Origin: UBA12567 sp964598425
GTDB lineage: Bacteria > Planctomycetota > Phycisphaerae > Phycisphaerales > SM1A02
Direction: 5' to 3'
Assembly: GCA_964598425.1 (NCBI GenBank)
Contig: CAZRBV010000017.1
Location: 1 to 61,379, forward strand
DNA: 61,379 bases
The position numbers and the translations under genes were made by a program. Positions 8,970-16,879 of this stretch are shown in pieces (the stretch's first letter is position 1; every line of letters starts with the position of its first letter). The notes under the pieces were generated by a model. It did not search any database, was not told where the DNA came from, and saw only the letters and a list, made by a program, of their open reading frames with translations.

Positions 8970-9485
8970 ATGACCGAAGACGCACCGAAGATCGACGTAC
9001 CCACCGAGCCAACAACCGCCACCGAGGAAGTCACATCGCTTCCATCGGAACTGCTGACGCCGGAGCCTGAAGCGGCTCGACCAGCGACGCCAACAGCTGG
9101 TGGCTGGTTCTGGGGAACTGGCCGCCGAAAGGCATCGGTTGCCCGTGTTCGGGTGCGTGCTGGAGACGGCGAATTCAAGGTCAATGGCCGCGACCTCTCT
9201 GAGTTCTTCACTGAGGAACGCGATCACAAGAACATCGGTGCTGTGCTCGACGCCACCAACACCAATGGCGGCGTCGCGGTCCATGTCAATGTCCACGGGG
9301 GCGGCTATACCGGTCAGGCTGGTGCCATCATTCTTGGGCTGGGACGAGCGCTTATGCGCTACGACGGTTCGCTTGAGCCGGTGCTGCGAGATCGAGGTTT
9401 CCTCAGCCGTGATCCTCGCCGCGTTGAGCGTAAGAAGCCCGGTCAGCCCGGTGCTCGCAAACGCTTCCAGTTCTCCAAGCGTTGA
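8970..9485 (+). CDS. rpsI: 30S ribosomal protein S9 with N-terminal extension
   Basis: The 171-residue uS9 carries the conserved GTGRRKASVARVRV start of the fold at about residue 54, the GGGYTGQAGAIILGLGRALM segment (about 118-137) and the SKR terminus whose last Arg contacts the P-site tRNA. Standard bacterial S9 is near 130 residues. Here an acidic, Pro/Thr-rich extension of about 50 residues precedes the core. ATG at 8970 is chosen; a TTG at 8934 would overlap rplM. No strong ribosome-binding site is visible, which suits coupling to rplM. Confidence 0.94.
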   Translation: MTEDAPKIDVPTEPTTATEEVTSLPSELLTPEPEAARPATPTAGGWFWGTGRRKASVARVRVRAGDGEFKVNGRDLSEFFTEERDHKNIGAVLDATNTNGGVAVHVNVHGGGYTGQAGAIILGLGRALMRYDGSLEPVLRDRGFLSRDPRRVERKKPGQPGARKRFQFSKR

Positions 9486-9494
9486 GTCACTGGC

Positions 9495-11078
9495 TCATCC
9501 CCGGACGAGTGCGTGCTGCGCCGCAGACCACCTCCGCGACAGCGCGGGGATCGTCTGGTCTCGCGCGTGTGCAACCTCTGCAAGTGTGCGTGGCCTGAGG
9601 CCACCCAAGCCCCACCGCATCGTCACAAGATCCCGGTCAACAGCCGCCAGTACCCCAGCCCGTTGCTCCCAACCCGGAATCGGCAACAGATCCTGGTACG
9701 GCGAGAACGAGGCAATCAACCATTGCGGTGACTTGCCGACACGGACAGAGGCCAGGTCGGCCCGCGGCGGATCATGCTCAGCAAGCATCCGGTTCACCGC
9801 TGCCCGCACGCGTGATTCCACTCGGCCTGCATCCCCATGCCTCTGATGCAGAAGGACGTCCAAGGTTCGCTGCATACCACCATGAAAGTAGAGACGTTGC
9901 GCATCAACCGGAAGCGACAACGGCGGCCTGCCCGACCAGATCTCAATGGCGTGCAGCACCACGTGCTGGAAGCGCAGCGCGAGCCGCCAGTGCAGTTTCG
10001 TCATCCACAAGAGGTCCGTGTAGGCGCGATCGACATCACGTGCGGATGGTTGCCCTGCGAGGCTCCGAGCCCGCTCGTGCAGCCGATGCGTCAATGCGGA
10101 GATCGCGGCGAGGTCCTGACGCGTTGTGTCCTCGCAAGAAGGCTCTGGCACCTCAAAGCCTGCCAAAGCCGACCAGAGAGGCATATCTGCCTGAATGGCT
10201 GGGTCCTTGAGCACGTCGGCGTCCTGCACCTCACCCTCGGCGTGATTCGGGAATGCAGAACTGATCGCCAGCAAACGGCCTGCACGGTGCCGGAGAAGCA
10301 TGCGGTGCAAGGTCGGCGTGCCAACACCAAGATGGGCCGCCACGCGGGAGGGCGCGATCCCCATTCGAGTCGCCCGTACCGCAATTCGGCATGCATGAGG
10401 GCTCAATCTGCGAGACTGCCTCGCTGGGAAGTCGCCTCGCTCAACCGCCCGCCTGAGCATGCCCCGGTGGGCCGCTTCAGACCGTTCAGGAAAAGCCTCG
10501 GCCAGCTGCTTTGCCAGATCCACCAGCCCGGCTCCGCGATCCATCCGACGTGCGGCTTCAAGGATTTCGCTGCGATCGTTGGCTGACTGGGCGCTCGATT
10601 CGTGATCGCCAGCCAGTCCTCGGACTCGCCGAAACCATGCGACCGTGTCGGGCTGGCATGCCAATCGAAGGTAGCCGTCCGAACACTTCACATAGCGCAT
10701 AACCAGTCCGTGCCTCCTGTACCGAGCAAGAGTTCGTCTCGACACTCCCATCTCTTCGATCAACTCATCCAACAAGAGCGGCGGTAGTTTCGATGGCATG
10801 TCCTTTGCGCAGCGTCTGCTGAGCCGCTGAATCATCGTGACCAGATCAGCAATCAAGGCTTCGCCCGGAATCGACTCAACGACTTCGGATCCGTCCTGCT
10901 TCCAGCCCGTCAGCTTCCAGATTATGAACTCGACCGGATAGGCACGGTCTCGATCAGCCTCACGGATAAGAAGTTCTGCCGACTCCAGCAGACGAAGCAG
11001 CGAGTCCCGTGAAGCCCACTCTAACTGCAGAAACAGATCGGACAACGCAGCCGAGCGAAATGCCACTTCCCTCGGCAT
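9495..11078 (-). CDS. sigma-region-4-like multi-HTH protein
   Basis: The 527-residue cytoplasmic protein is not a standard sigma factor. Its last 41 residues (487-527, with RWGLGGLRPRTLAEVA) follow the pattern of sigma70 region 4: a GL..G.PRTL.E motif, then a second helix and a terminal helix. Two further helix-turn-helix candidates are at about 102-128 (MGVSRRTLARYRRHG, MerR-like) and 238-262 (IAPSRVAAHLGVGTPTLHRM). Residues 350-430 are helical and might be a very diverged region 2. No Cys or metal site stands out. It starts at the base after the mqnA stop (TGA then ATG), so it is probably translated with mqnA. A DNA-binding transcription factor is likely; sigma activity is inference. Confidence 0.6.
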   Translation of the reverse strand: MPREVAFRSAALSDLFLQLEWASRDSLLRLLESAELLIREADRDRAYPVEFIIWKLTGWKQDGSEVVESIPGEALIADLVTMIQRLSRRCAKDMPSKLPPLLLDELIEEMGVSRRTLARYRRHGLVMRYVKCSDGYLRLACQPDTVAWFRRVRGLAGDHESSAQSANDRSEILEAARRMDRGAGLVDLAKQLAEAFPERSEAAHRGMLRRAVERGDFPARQSRRLSPHACRIAVRATRMGIAPSRVAAHLGVGTPTLHRMLLRHRAGRLLAISSAFPNHAEGEVQDADVLKDPAIQADMPLWSALAGFEVPEPSCEDTTRQDLAAISALTHRLHERARSLAGQPSARDVDRAYTDLLWMTKLHWRLALRFQHVVLHAIEIWSGRPPLSLPVDAQRLYFHGGMQRTLDVLLHQRHGDAGRVESRVRAAVNRMLAEHDPPRADLASVRVGKSPQWLIASFSPYQDLLPIPGWEQRAGVLAAVDRDLVTMRWGLGGLRPRTLAEVAHARDQTIPALSRRWSAAQHALVRG

Positions 11079-11918
11079 TCACAATGCCAATGGAGCCGGA
11101 ACATCTCGATCCGCTACGCCAAGCATTCGGCACCGAGCGAGAAATGCTTGAAGCCCCTCCATTTCACGCTCACCAAACGTGTAGCGAATATGCGAACGGA
11201 GATACTCGGTTGCAGCTTTCGTGGACCATCCCAGATCAGCTGCTGCCTGCGTGACCACGTGGCCGATCCGAGTCCGGTTCAACCTGAACTGTCGATCGAT
11301 AAGTCGGCCAGCTCGCTGAATACGCACCGAGTTCGATGCTTTCCCCATCCACACAGCAAAGACAAATGGAAGGCCAACATGATCGAACCACGCTTCGCCG
11401 AGATCTATCTGAACCGGCCACGATTCCCGGTCCAACGCCCGATCAACAACTTTGTCGCCGATGAGCATCTTCGCCTCTACATCTCCAGCTTCATGCAGTG
11501 GCACTATCTCGGCAGTGGTCTCCCAATACTCTGCCAGTAGGATTCGCAGCAGTGCAATGGATGTGTGGCTATCGGTGTCGCAGTGAATACGACACACCCG
11601 ATCAATTGGTCCACGCGCAAACAATCGGACCGTCTGCGTTGCACCACAGCAGCCCAGCGGTGTCGATGCCAGCCAAGCGGGTTCAAACGGCGCGGTCAGC
11701 AGATCGACCGATGAACACAGGGCAAGATCAACCTCATCACTCGCTACACGATCGACCAGCTGGCTCGGCGGAGCCGGATGAAGCGTCCAGTTTCGCACCT
11801 GCTCCAGACCTGCCACCAATGGGCGGGCATTCAAGAAACTGACGACTCCAATCCGAACCACTTCATCACGCGATTCGGGCCAGATCATCGGTTTCGATCG
11901 TACTTCAAGCGTTGCCAT
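11079..11918 (-). CDS. mqnA: chorismate dehydratase MqnA
   Basis: The 279-residue protein dehydrates chorismate to 3-[(1-carboxyvinyl)oxy]benzoate, the first step of futalosine-route menaquinone synthesis. It has the periplasmic-binding-protein-like fold with RIGVVSFLNARPLV near the N-terminus, the DLALCSSVD segment, and the later LPFVFAVWMG block typical of the MqnA/MqnD group. Its length matches MqnA. No mqnB, mqnC or mqnD gene is visible, so the rest of the pathway must be elsewhere. The neighbours are alr (43 bases upstream) and the sigma-like gene, which abuts its stop. Alternative: a general MqnA/D family binding protein. Confidence 0.88.
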   Translation of the reverse strand: MATLEVRSKPMIWPESRDEVVRIGVVSFLNARPLVAGLEQVRNWTLHPAPPSQLVDRVASDEVDLALCSSVDLLTAPFEPAWLASTPLGCCGATQTVRLFARGPIDRVCRIHCDTDSHTSIALLRILLAEYWETTAEIVPLHEAGDVEAKMLIGDKVVDRALDRESWPVQIDLGEAWFDHVGLPFVFAVWMGKASNSVRIQRAGRLIDRQFRLNRTRIGHVVTQAAADLGWSTKAATEYLRSHIRYTFGEREMEGLQAFLARCRMLGVADRDVPAPLAL

Positions 11919-11960
11919 CGCACTCAGGGTAGCGACGAACCAGATCGATCGAAGGCTCTG

Positions 11961-13199
11961 TCAGATTGCGGCAGCTTGCCACTGCGATGGAGGCTGCGCG
12001 ACCTGTGGCTTACTGACCGCCACACGCGGTACACGGGGGCCAATGCCAACAAGAAGCTGGTGTGGCGAGATGCCGCAGGCCTGAGCAAACCCCCGAAGAG
12101 AGTGAGGCCCATTGTCGGTGGCGGCAACAATCTCGACCATCCGACCAACACAGGACTCGCCGCATCCATGGGGTGGCCCGAGATCGATGGCGATCTGATC
12201 CATGCTGACAGCGCCAACAATCTGAGCATTCAGGCTGGCATTGCCGCAGGCAGCCCCTCGCTGGCCTGGGCCGACCCGAATGGAGGCGCCATCCCGCCGA
12301 TTCGTCGCCCCCGCTGTAGGCGGAATCCCATCGGCGTATCCCACAGGCACGACGCCAATCACAGTGTCACGCGGCGCGGTCCACACCCCCCCATACCCAA
12401 CCGGAGTCCCGGCTGAGACCTCGTGAGCATGACAGACGGAACTTCTCCAGGACACCGCCGGAGTCAGCGGTCGCTCCAATCGGTGAGCCAACTCGTCATG
12501 GCCGGGGACGCAACCACACCAGCCCAGGCCAATGCGAACGCAGTCCCAGTGAAACGCCGGGTCGCGGACAGCTGCTGCTGTTGCAGCGGCATGAATCATG
12601 CATGAGTCCGGCAATGGTCCAACTGCATCAATGACAGCACGGAACTTCTCGTGCTGCTCGCGCGTCGCATCGGGGTCCCACCCTGCACCGGTGAAATGCG
12701 TCATGACTCCTGCAAGATTGAGCAGTGGCGCCTGAAGAACGTATCTGATCAAATCGCATGCAGTTGAGGGCTTCATGCCCCCCCGGCACATCCCTGTATC
12801 CACCTCAACGTGCACGGAAACCGGGGAAGCCCCGAGTTTGGCCAACGCCTGCAGATCCTCAATGCTGCGATCACCATGCAACACCACTTCCACTTCGCCG
12901 CGCTGAATCGCTGAAGCGAGCGGATGCACGGGCGAGAGACTCCTGATCGGAGCAAGCAGCAGGATCGGAACGCTCGGGGCCGCCTCCAGAAGATCCAAGG
13001 CCTCGTCCACCCGAAACACCGCGAGCCGGGTCATTCCGGCATCGATCAGCGTTTGAGCGACGCGACGAGCCCCGAGGCCATACGCATCTGCCTTGACGAT
13101 GCCACAGCAGGTCGCCCTGGGAGCCGCCAACTCGACCATAAGCTGTGCGTTACGACCAATGGCCGCGAGATCGACATGAAGAAGACTGTCCGTATGCAT
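11961..13199 (-). CDS. alr: alanine racemase
   Basis: The 412-residue PLP enzyme interconverts L- and D-alanine for peptidoglycan. The PLP lysine is in IVKADAYGLG (about residues 34-43), followed by VDTGMCRGG, IGLGWCG, the VPVGYADG loop and VSMDQIAIDL, all in family order. Its length is slightly above the usual 360-390, because of a Pro/Gln/Ser-rich C-terminal tail. The catalytic Tyr region reads PVGYGGVW. It starts with ATG at 13199 and heads a minus-strand set with mqnA. Together with ftsW and murG it shows that the organism makes peptidoglycan. Confidence 0.93.
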   Translation of the reverse strand: MHTDSLLHVDLAAIGRNAQLMVELAAPRATCCGIVKADAYGLGARRVAQTLIDAGMTRLAVFRVDEALDLLEAAPSVPILLLAPIRSLSPVHPLASAIQRGEVEVVLHGDRSIEDLQALAKLGASPVSVHVEVDTGMCRGGMKPSTACDLIRYVLQAPLLNLAGVMTHFTGAGWDPDATREQHEKFRAVIDAVGPLPDSCMIHAAATAAAVRDPAFHWDCVRIGLGWCGCVPGHDELAHRLERPLTPAVSWRSSVCHAHEVSAGTPVGYGGVWTAPRDTVIGVVPVGYADGIPPTAGATNRRDGASIRVGPGQRGAACGNASLNAQIVGAVSMDQIAIDLGPPHGCGESCVGRMVEIVAATDNGPHSLRGFAQACGISPHQLLVGIGPRVPRVAVSKPQVAQPPSQWQAAAI

Positions 13200-13220
13200 C
13201 CGTGCGGTGCTGTCCCGAGG

Positions 13221-13249
13221 TTGTATCGACTCTCAACTGATCCTACCAT
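13221..13249 (+). promoter_or_regulatory. possible promoter of the DEAD-box operon
   Basis: TTGTAT (13221-13226) and TACCAT (13244-13249), 17 bases apart, lie between the divergent alr and helicase starts. The match to consensus is partial, so this is only a candidate. Confidence 0.3.
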
Positions 13250-13296
13250 GAGACACACCAGTGAATGCGACCGCAGGGACGGACGCCCACGCTTGA

Positions 13297-14658
13297 ATGA
13301 ACGGCGCCGACCTCATGAGTGAAATCTTCGACACACAGCAATCCTTCAGCGATCTCGGCCTCAAGCCGGAGGTCCTCTCTGGAATCGCTGATGTGGGGTT
13401 TGAGCACCCCACACGCGTTCAAGCTGAGTTGATCCCGCTGGCCATCGCGGGGCGGGATGTCATGGGGCAGTCTCGGACCGGAACAGGGAAGACCGCAGCT
13501 TTCGGTTTGCCCATCCTTCATCTGCTCGAGCCAGGCGACGCGTTCGGCGCGCTCTGCCTGGTTCCTACGCGTGAACTGGCCATTCAAGTCGCCCGGGAAA
13601 TGGACGTGCTCGGCAAGGACACCGGCCTTCACAAACTGGCCGTGTACGGCGGGCAGAAGATTGACATCCAGGCCAAGCGATTGCAGCGGCGTCCTGAGAT
13701 CATCGTTGGCACACCGGGCCGCGTCATGGACATGAATCGGCGCGGATTGCTTCCCTACGACAGGCTTCGCATCGCGGTGCTCGATGAGGTCGATCGGATG
13801 CTCGATATCGGCTTCCGAGAGGACATCCGCAAGATCCTCGGCACGATCAAACACAAGCACCAGACCATTTTCGTATCCGCCACGATTTCAGACGAGATCG
13901 AACGGCTGGCGCGCAAGTACATGCGGAACCCCGAGAATCTCTCCACGGTTGACGCCAAGAGCCTCACGGTCTCGCAGGTTGAGCAGCGGTATGTCACTGT
14001 TCCCGCGTGGGACAAGCGAAGGCTTTTGAAACACATCATCGAAGTCGAAGAGCCGGAACTCGGACTCGTCTTCTGCCGAACAAAGGCGACCGTGGACAAA
14101 GTGGCGGCCTATCTCTGCGACAAGAACATCAACGCGGCCGCCTTGCACGCAGACATGCACCAGAGCAAGCGGAATCGGGTAATGGAGCAGCTACGCAGAG
14201 GCGACCTGCATATCGTGGTCGCATCAGATGTCGCCGCCCGCGGCATCGACGTCGATGGTATTACACACGTCTTCAATCTCGATGTCCCCGAAGATCCCGA
14301 GGTCTATGTGCACCGAATCGGCAGAACTGCCCGCACAGGACGAAGCGGCCAAGCAGTCATGTTTGTCGAGCCCGAGCAAGGCCCGCTGCTCATGGGAGTC
14401 GAACGGCTCACCAACGTCGAGATCACCGAGACGTTCTACAAAGAGTTCGAGCCAGGCCCCGAGCCACGCAAAGTGCGTGAACGTCGAGCCCAGCTTGATC
14501 AGGAACGCGAGGTCAACAAGCAGAATCTCAGTCGATCCGTCAAGCAGGCCCCCGACGCTGAATCCGCGGAAGACACCGAGAGATTCCCGGGTGGCGTCGT
14601 GCCATCGGCGCTGCCGAAAAAGCGGATGGGTGGGCGGCTCCGCGGCCGTCGCCGATGA
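13297..14658 (+). CDS. DEAD-box RNA helicase
   Basis: The 453-residue superfamily 2 ATP-dependent RNA helicase carries, in order, the Q motif (PTRVQ), Walker A SRTGTGKTAAFG, PTRELAIQ, GGQK, TPGRVMD, motif II DEVD (in place of DEAD), SAT (VSATISDEI), and in domain 2 VFCRTKATV, ASDVAARGIDVDG and HRIGRTARTGRSG. The C-terminal 70 residues are basic and end in GGRLRGRRR, an RNA-binding tail. Likely roles are ribosome assembly or mRNA unwinding. The start may be the ATG at 13297 or at 13315; neither has a strong ribosome-binding site. psuG starts inside its last codons (ATGA overlap). Confidence 0.93.
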   Translation: MNGADLMSEIFDTQQSFSDLGLKPEVLSGIADVGFEHPTRVQAELIPLAIAGRDVMGQSRTGTGKTAAFGLPILHLLEPGDAFGALCLVPTRELAIQVAREMDVLGKDTGLHKLAVYGGQKIDIQAKRLQRRPEIIVGTPGRVMDMNRRGLLPYDRLRIAVLDEVDRMLDIGFREDIRKILGTIKHKHQTIFVSATISDEIERLARKYMRNPENLSTVDAKSLTVSQVEQRYVTVPAWDKRRLLKHIIEVEEPELGLVFCRTKATVDKVAAYLCDKNINAAALHADMHQSKRNRVMEQLRRGDLHIVVASDVAARGIDVDGITHVFNLDVPEDPEVYVHRIGRTARTGRSGQAVMFVEPEQGPLLMGVERLTNVEITETFYKEFEPGPEPRKVRERRAQLDQEREVNKQNLSRSVKQAPDAESAEDTERFPGGVVPSALPKKRMGGRLRGRRR

Positions 14659-15629
14659 CCTCACCGATTCGAGTCCATGATGATGTGATAGCTGCGCTCA
14701 ACTCTGAGAAGCGCGTTGTCCTTCTGGAGACCGCGGTGCTGACATGTGGGCTTCCGCGTCACTCGTGGAGTGCAGCACATGGGCCATGCCCCGCATCCAT
14801 CGAAGCGAACGGGCCGCTCAATCTCGCCTGCATGCGAGGCATGATCGACGCCATTCGCGACCACGGCTGCCATCCTGCCGTCACCGCTGTGGTGGAGGGG
14901 ACGCCACGGATCGGTCTCACCGACGATGAACTCTCGACACTGGCGATGGACACCGCAGCTGGCAAAGCCTCGATCGCAACCATTGGACGAAGCATGGCAG
15001 GCCGAGCGTCTGCCGGCACGACGGTGTCAGCAACCCTCAGGCTTGGCGCAGGTGCGTCGTATGGTGACCATCCTCACCCCCGCGTCTTCGCGACCGGCGG
15101 GATCGGCGGCGTGCACACAGGATGGTCTGATCAGTTGGACATCTCTGCCGACCTGGGTGAACTCGCAGCGCGGCAGATCTGTGTCGTATGCGCTGGCGCC
15201 AAATCGATCATCGATGCGGGGGCAACAGCCGAGCTCCTTGAGTCGCTTGGCGTACCGATCCTCGGATTGGGGGTCGATCGCATGCCCGGCTTTCAGTGTG
15301 GTCCATCGGAGTCATCCCCTCGGGTCCTGCGCGTCGATGCAATCCGTGATGCCGCCGCGATGAGCACCGCACACTGGTCGATCCCGTCTGCTGGGGGGGT
15401 ACTGCTGACCCAGCCTCCGCCGAAAGGGTCTGAACTGAGCGCGGTCGAAGTTGCCAGCGCGGCACGTCAAGCGGAAGAAACCGTCTCGGGCACCGGGCCA
15501 GCGCGAACTCCGGCACTGCTCGATGCCATGGCGCGCCTGACTGGCGGTGCCACCCTCCGGGCCAATATCGATCTCTTGATTTCAAATGCCTCTACGGCCG
15601 CAGAACTGGCCCTCGCAATTGATTCGTAG
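14655..15629 (+). CDS. psuG: pseudouridine-5'-phosphate glycosidase
   Basis: The 324-residue enzyme reversibly cleaves the C-C glycosidic bond of pseudouridine 5'-phosphate to uracil and ribose 5-phosphate. Family hallmarks are LLETAVLTCGLPR near residue 24, TTVSATLRLG, VFATGGIGGVHTG, the DISADLGELA segment, VVCAGAKSIID with the catalytic Lys, and ANIDLLISNA at the end. It overlaps the helicase stop by four bases, so the two are co-translated. The partner kinase psuK is not visible in the window. Scavenging of RNA-derived pseudouridine next to an RNA helicase is suggestive but unproved. Confidence 0.9.
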   Translation: MTSPIRVHDDVIAALNSEKRVVLLETAVLTCGLPRHSWSAAHGPCPASIEANGPLNLACMRGMIDAIRDHGCHPAVTAVVEGTPRIGLTDDELSTLAMDTAAGKASIATIGRSMAGRASAGTTVSATLRLGAGASYGDHPHPRVFATGGIGGVHTGWSDQLDISADLGELAARQICVVCAGAKSIIDAGATAELLESLGVPILGLGVDRMPGFQCGPSESSPRVLRVDAIRDAAAMSTAHWSIPSAGGVLLTQPPPKGSELSAVEVASAARQAEETVSGTGPARTPALLDAMARLTGGATLRANIDLLISNASTAAELALAIDS

Positions 15630-15745
15630 GATCGGTTTCGGCCTGCTATACTCGCCCATGCATCGGCCTTGAGGCTGGAGCAATCGATCAACCCATAGAA
15701 GGATCTGATCTGGACCGACGCGGTGAATGCGCGTCCAGGCGACCC

Positions 15746-16876
15746 ATGTCAGAAACCTGCACAGGTATTCTCGACTGGCACTCTCCGAACGAGTGCAAGC
15801 TCAGGCAGTTCGACAACGGCATCGTGGAGACTCCCGACGATCCCCTTGTCCCGCCGGCTGTCGCCGCAGCATTCGAGCTTCGACCCGGGCAGCAGATCAC
15901 GGCGAGCGTTATCCACAAGCGCCCACGCCGCCGATCAGGTAAACGGCGAGGCAATGCCCGAGCGGTTGTCGAAACCGTTGTCGAAATCGAGGGTTTGTCG
16001 CCGGAAGACTGGGCGACCAAGAAACCTTTTGAGGAGCTCACGCCAGTCGATCCGCAGCCGCGAATGAGCCTTGAGTATCCCGGGTGCCCTGCGGCGTGCA
16101 GACTCATAGACCTCTTCTGCCCCATCGGATACGGCACGCGAGGCCTCATCGTCGCGCCGCCGAAGGCGGGCAAGACAGTGCTGCTCCAGAACATCGCAGC
16201 CGGGATCAAGCACAATCACCCCGAAGTCGAGCTTGTGGCGCTTCTCATCGACGAGCGGCCCGAAGAAGTCACTGACTTCCGTCGCAACGTGCCGGCACAT
16301 GTGCTCGCCTCCTCAAACGATGAGGACATCGAACGCCACATCACGCTTGGTCAAATGGCTATCGATCGAGCGCGGCGCATGCTGGAAGCCGGGCGTGACG
16401 TCGTAGTACTCCTCGACTCGCTCACGCGGCTCGGCCGAGCGTTCAACAACTCTCGACGCCACGGCAACAGCGGCCGAACAATGTCCGGAGGACTTGACTC
16501 ACGAGCACTCGAGGTTCCCAAGCAGATGTTTGGATCTGCTCGCAACGTCGAGGGAGGCGGATCACTGACGATTATTGCCTCGTGCCTGGTTGACACGGGA
16601 TCGAAGGCTGACCAGATCATCTTCGAAGAGTTCAAGGGCGCTGGAAACATGGAACTCATTCTGGATCGATCCATCTCTGAGCAGCGTCTCTTCCCGGCGA
16701 TCAATCTGGCAGCGTCGGGAACCCGAAAGGAAGATCTGCTCCTTGACCCCGTCGAGTTCAAGACCATCACGGCGCTTCGCCGACGACTTTTGAACATGCC
16801 CCCGCCCGTGCAGATCGAGCAATTGCTCAAAGCGCTCGACCGGTTCCCCGCCAACGCCGACCTGGTCAAGGGCTGA
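15746..16876 (+). CDS. rho: transcription termination factor Rho (short form)
   Basis: The hexameric RNA helicase ends transcription at C-rich sites. This 376-residue protein has the cold-shock-like RNA-binding domain directly at its N-terminus, then LIDLFCPIGYGTRGLIVAPPK with P-loop PPKAGKT, LLIDERPEEVTDFRRNV, VLLDSLTRLGRAFN, the Q-loop/R-loop KQMFGSARNVEGGGSLTII and EEFKGAGNMEL. It lacks the helical N-terminal domain of the 419-residue E. coli protein and any long insertion. A TATACT box at 15647-15652 could be its -10 element, giving a leader of about 90 bases. The sulfotransferase gene follows after 3 bases. Confidence 0.95.
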   Translation: MSETCTGILDWHSPNECKLRQFDNGIVETPDDPLVPPAVAAAFELRPGQQITASVIHKRPRRRSGKRRGNARAVVETVVEIEGLSPEDWATKKPFEELTPVDPQPRMSLEYPGCPAACRLIDLFCPIGYGTRGLIVAPPKAGKTVLLQNIAAGIKHNHPEVELVALLIDERPEEVTDFRRNVPAHVLASSNDEDIERHITLGQMAIDRARRMLEAGRDVVVLLDSLTRLGRAFNNSRRHGNSGRTMSGGLDSRALEVPKQMFGSARNVEGGGSLTIIASCLVDTGSKADQIIFEEFKGAGNMELILDRSISEQRLFPAINLAASGTRKEDLLLDPVEFKTITALRRRLLNMPPPVQIEQLLKALDRFPANADLVKG

Positions 16877-16879
16877 TTC

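Noticed and set aside
15647..15652. TATACT as a full rho promoter
   Set aside because: The -10 match is good but no -35 hexamer lies 16 to 18 bases upstream. It is therefore mentioned only in the rho entry.
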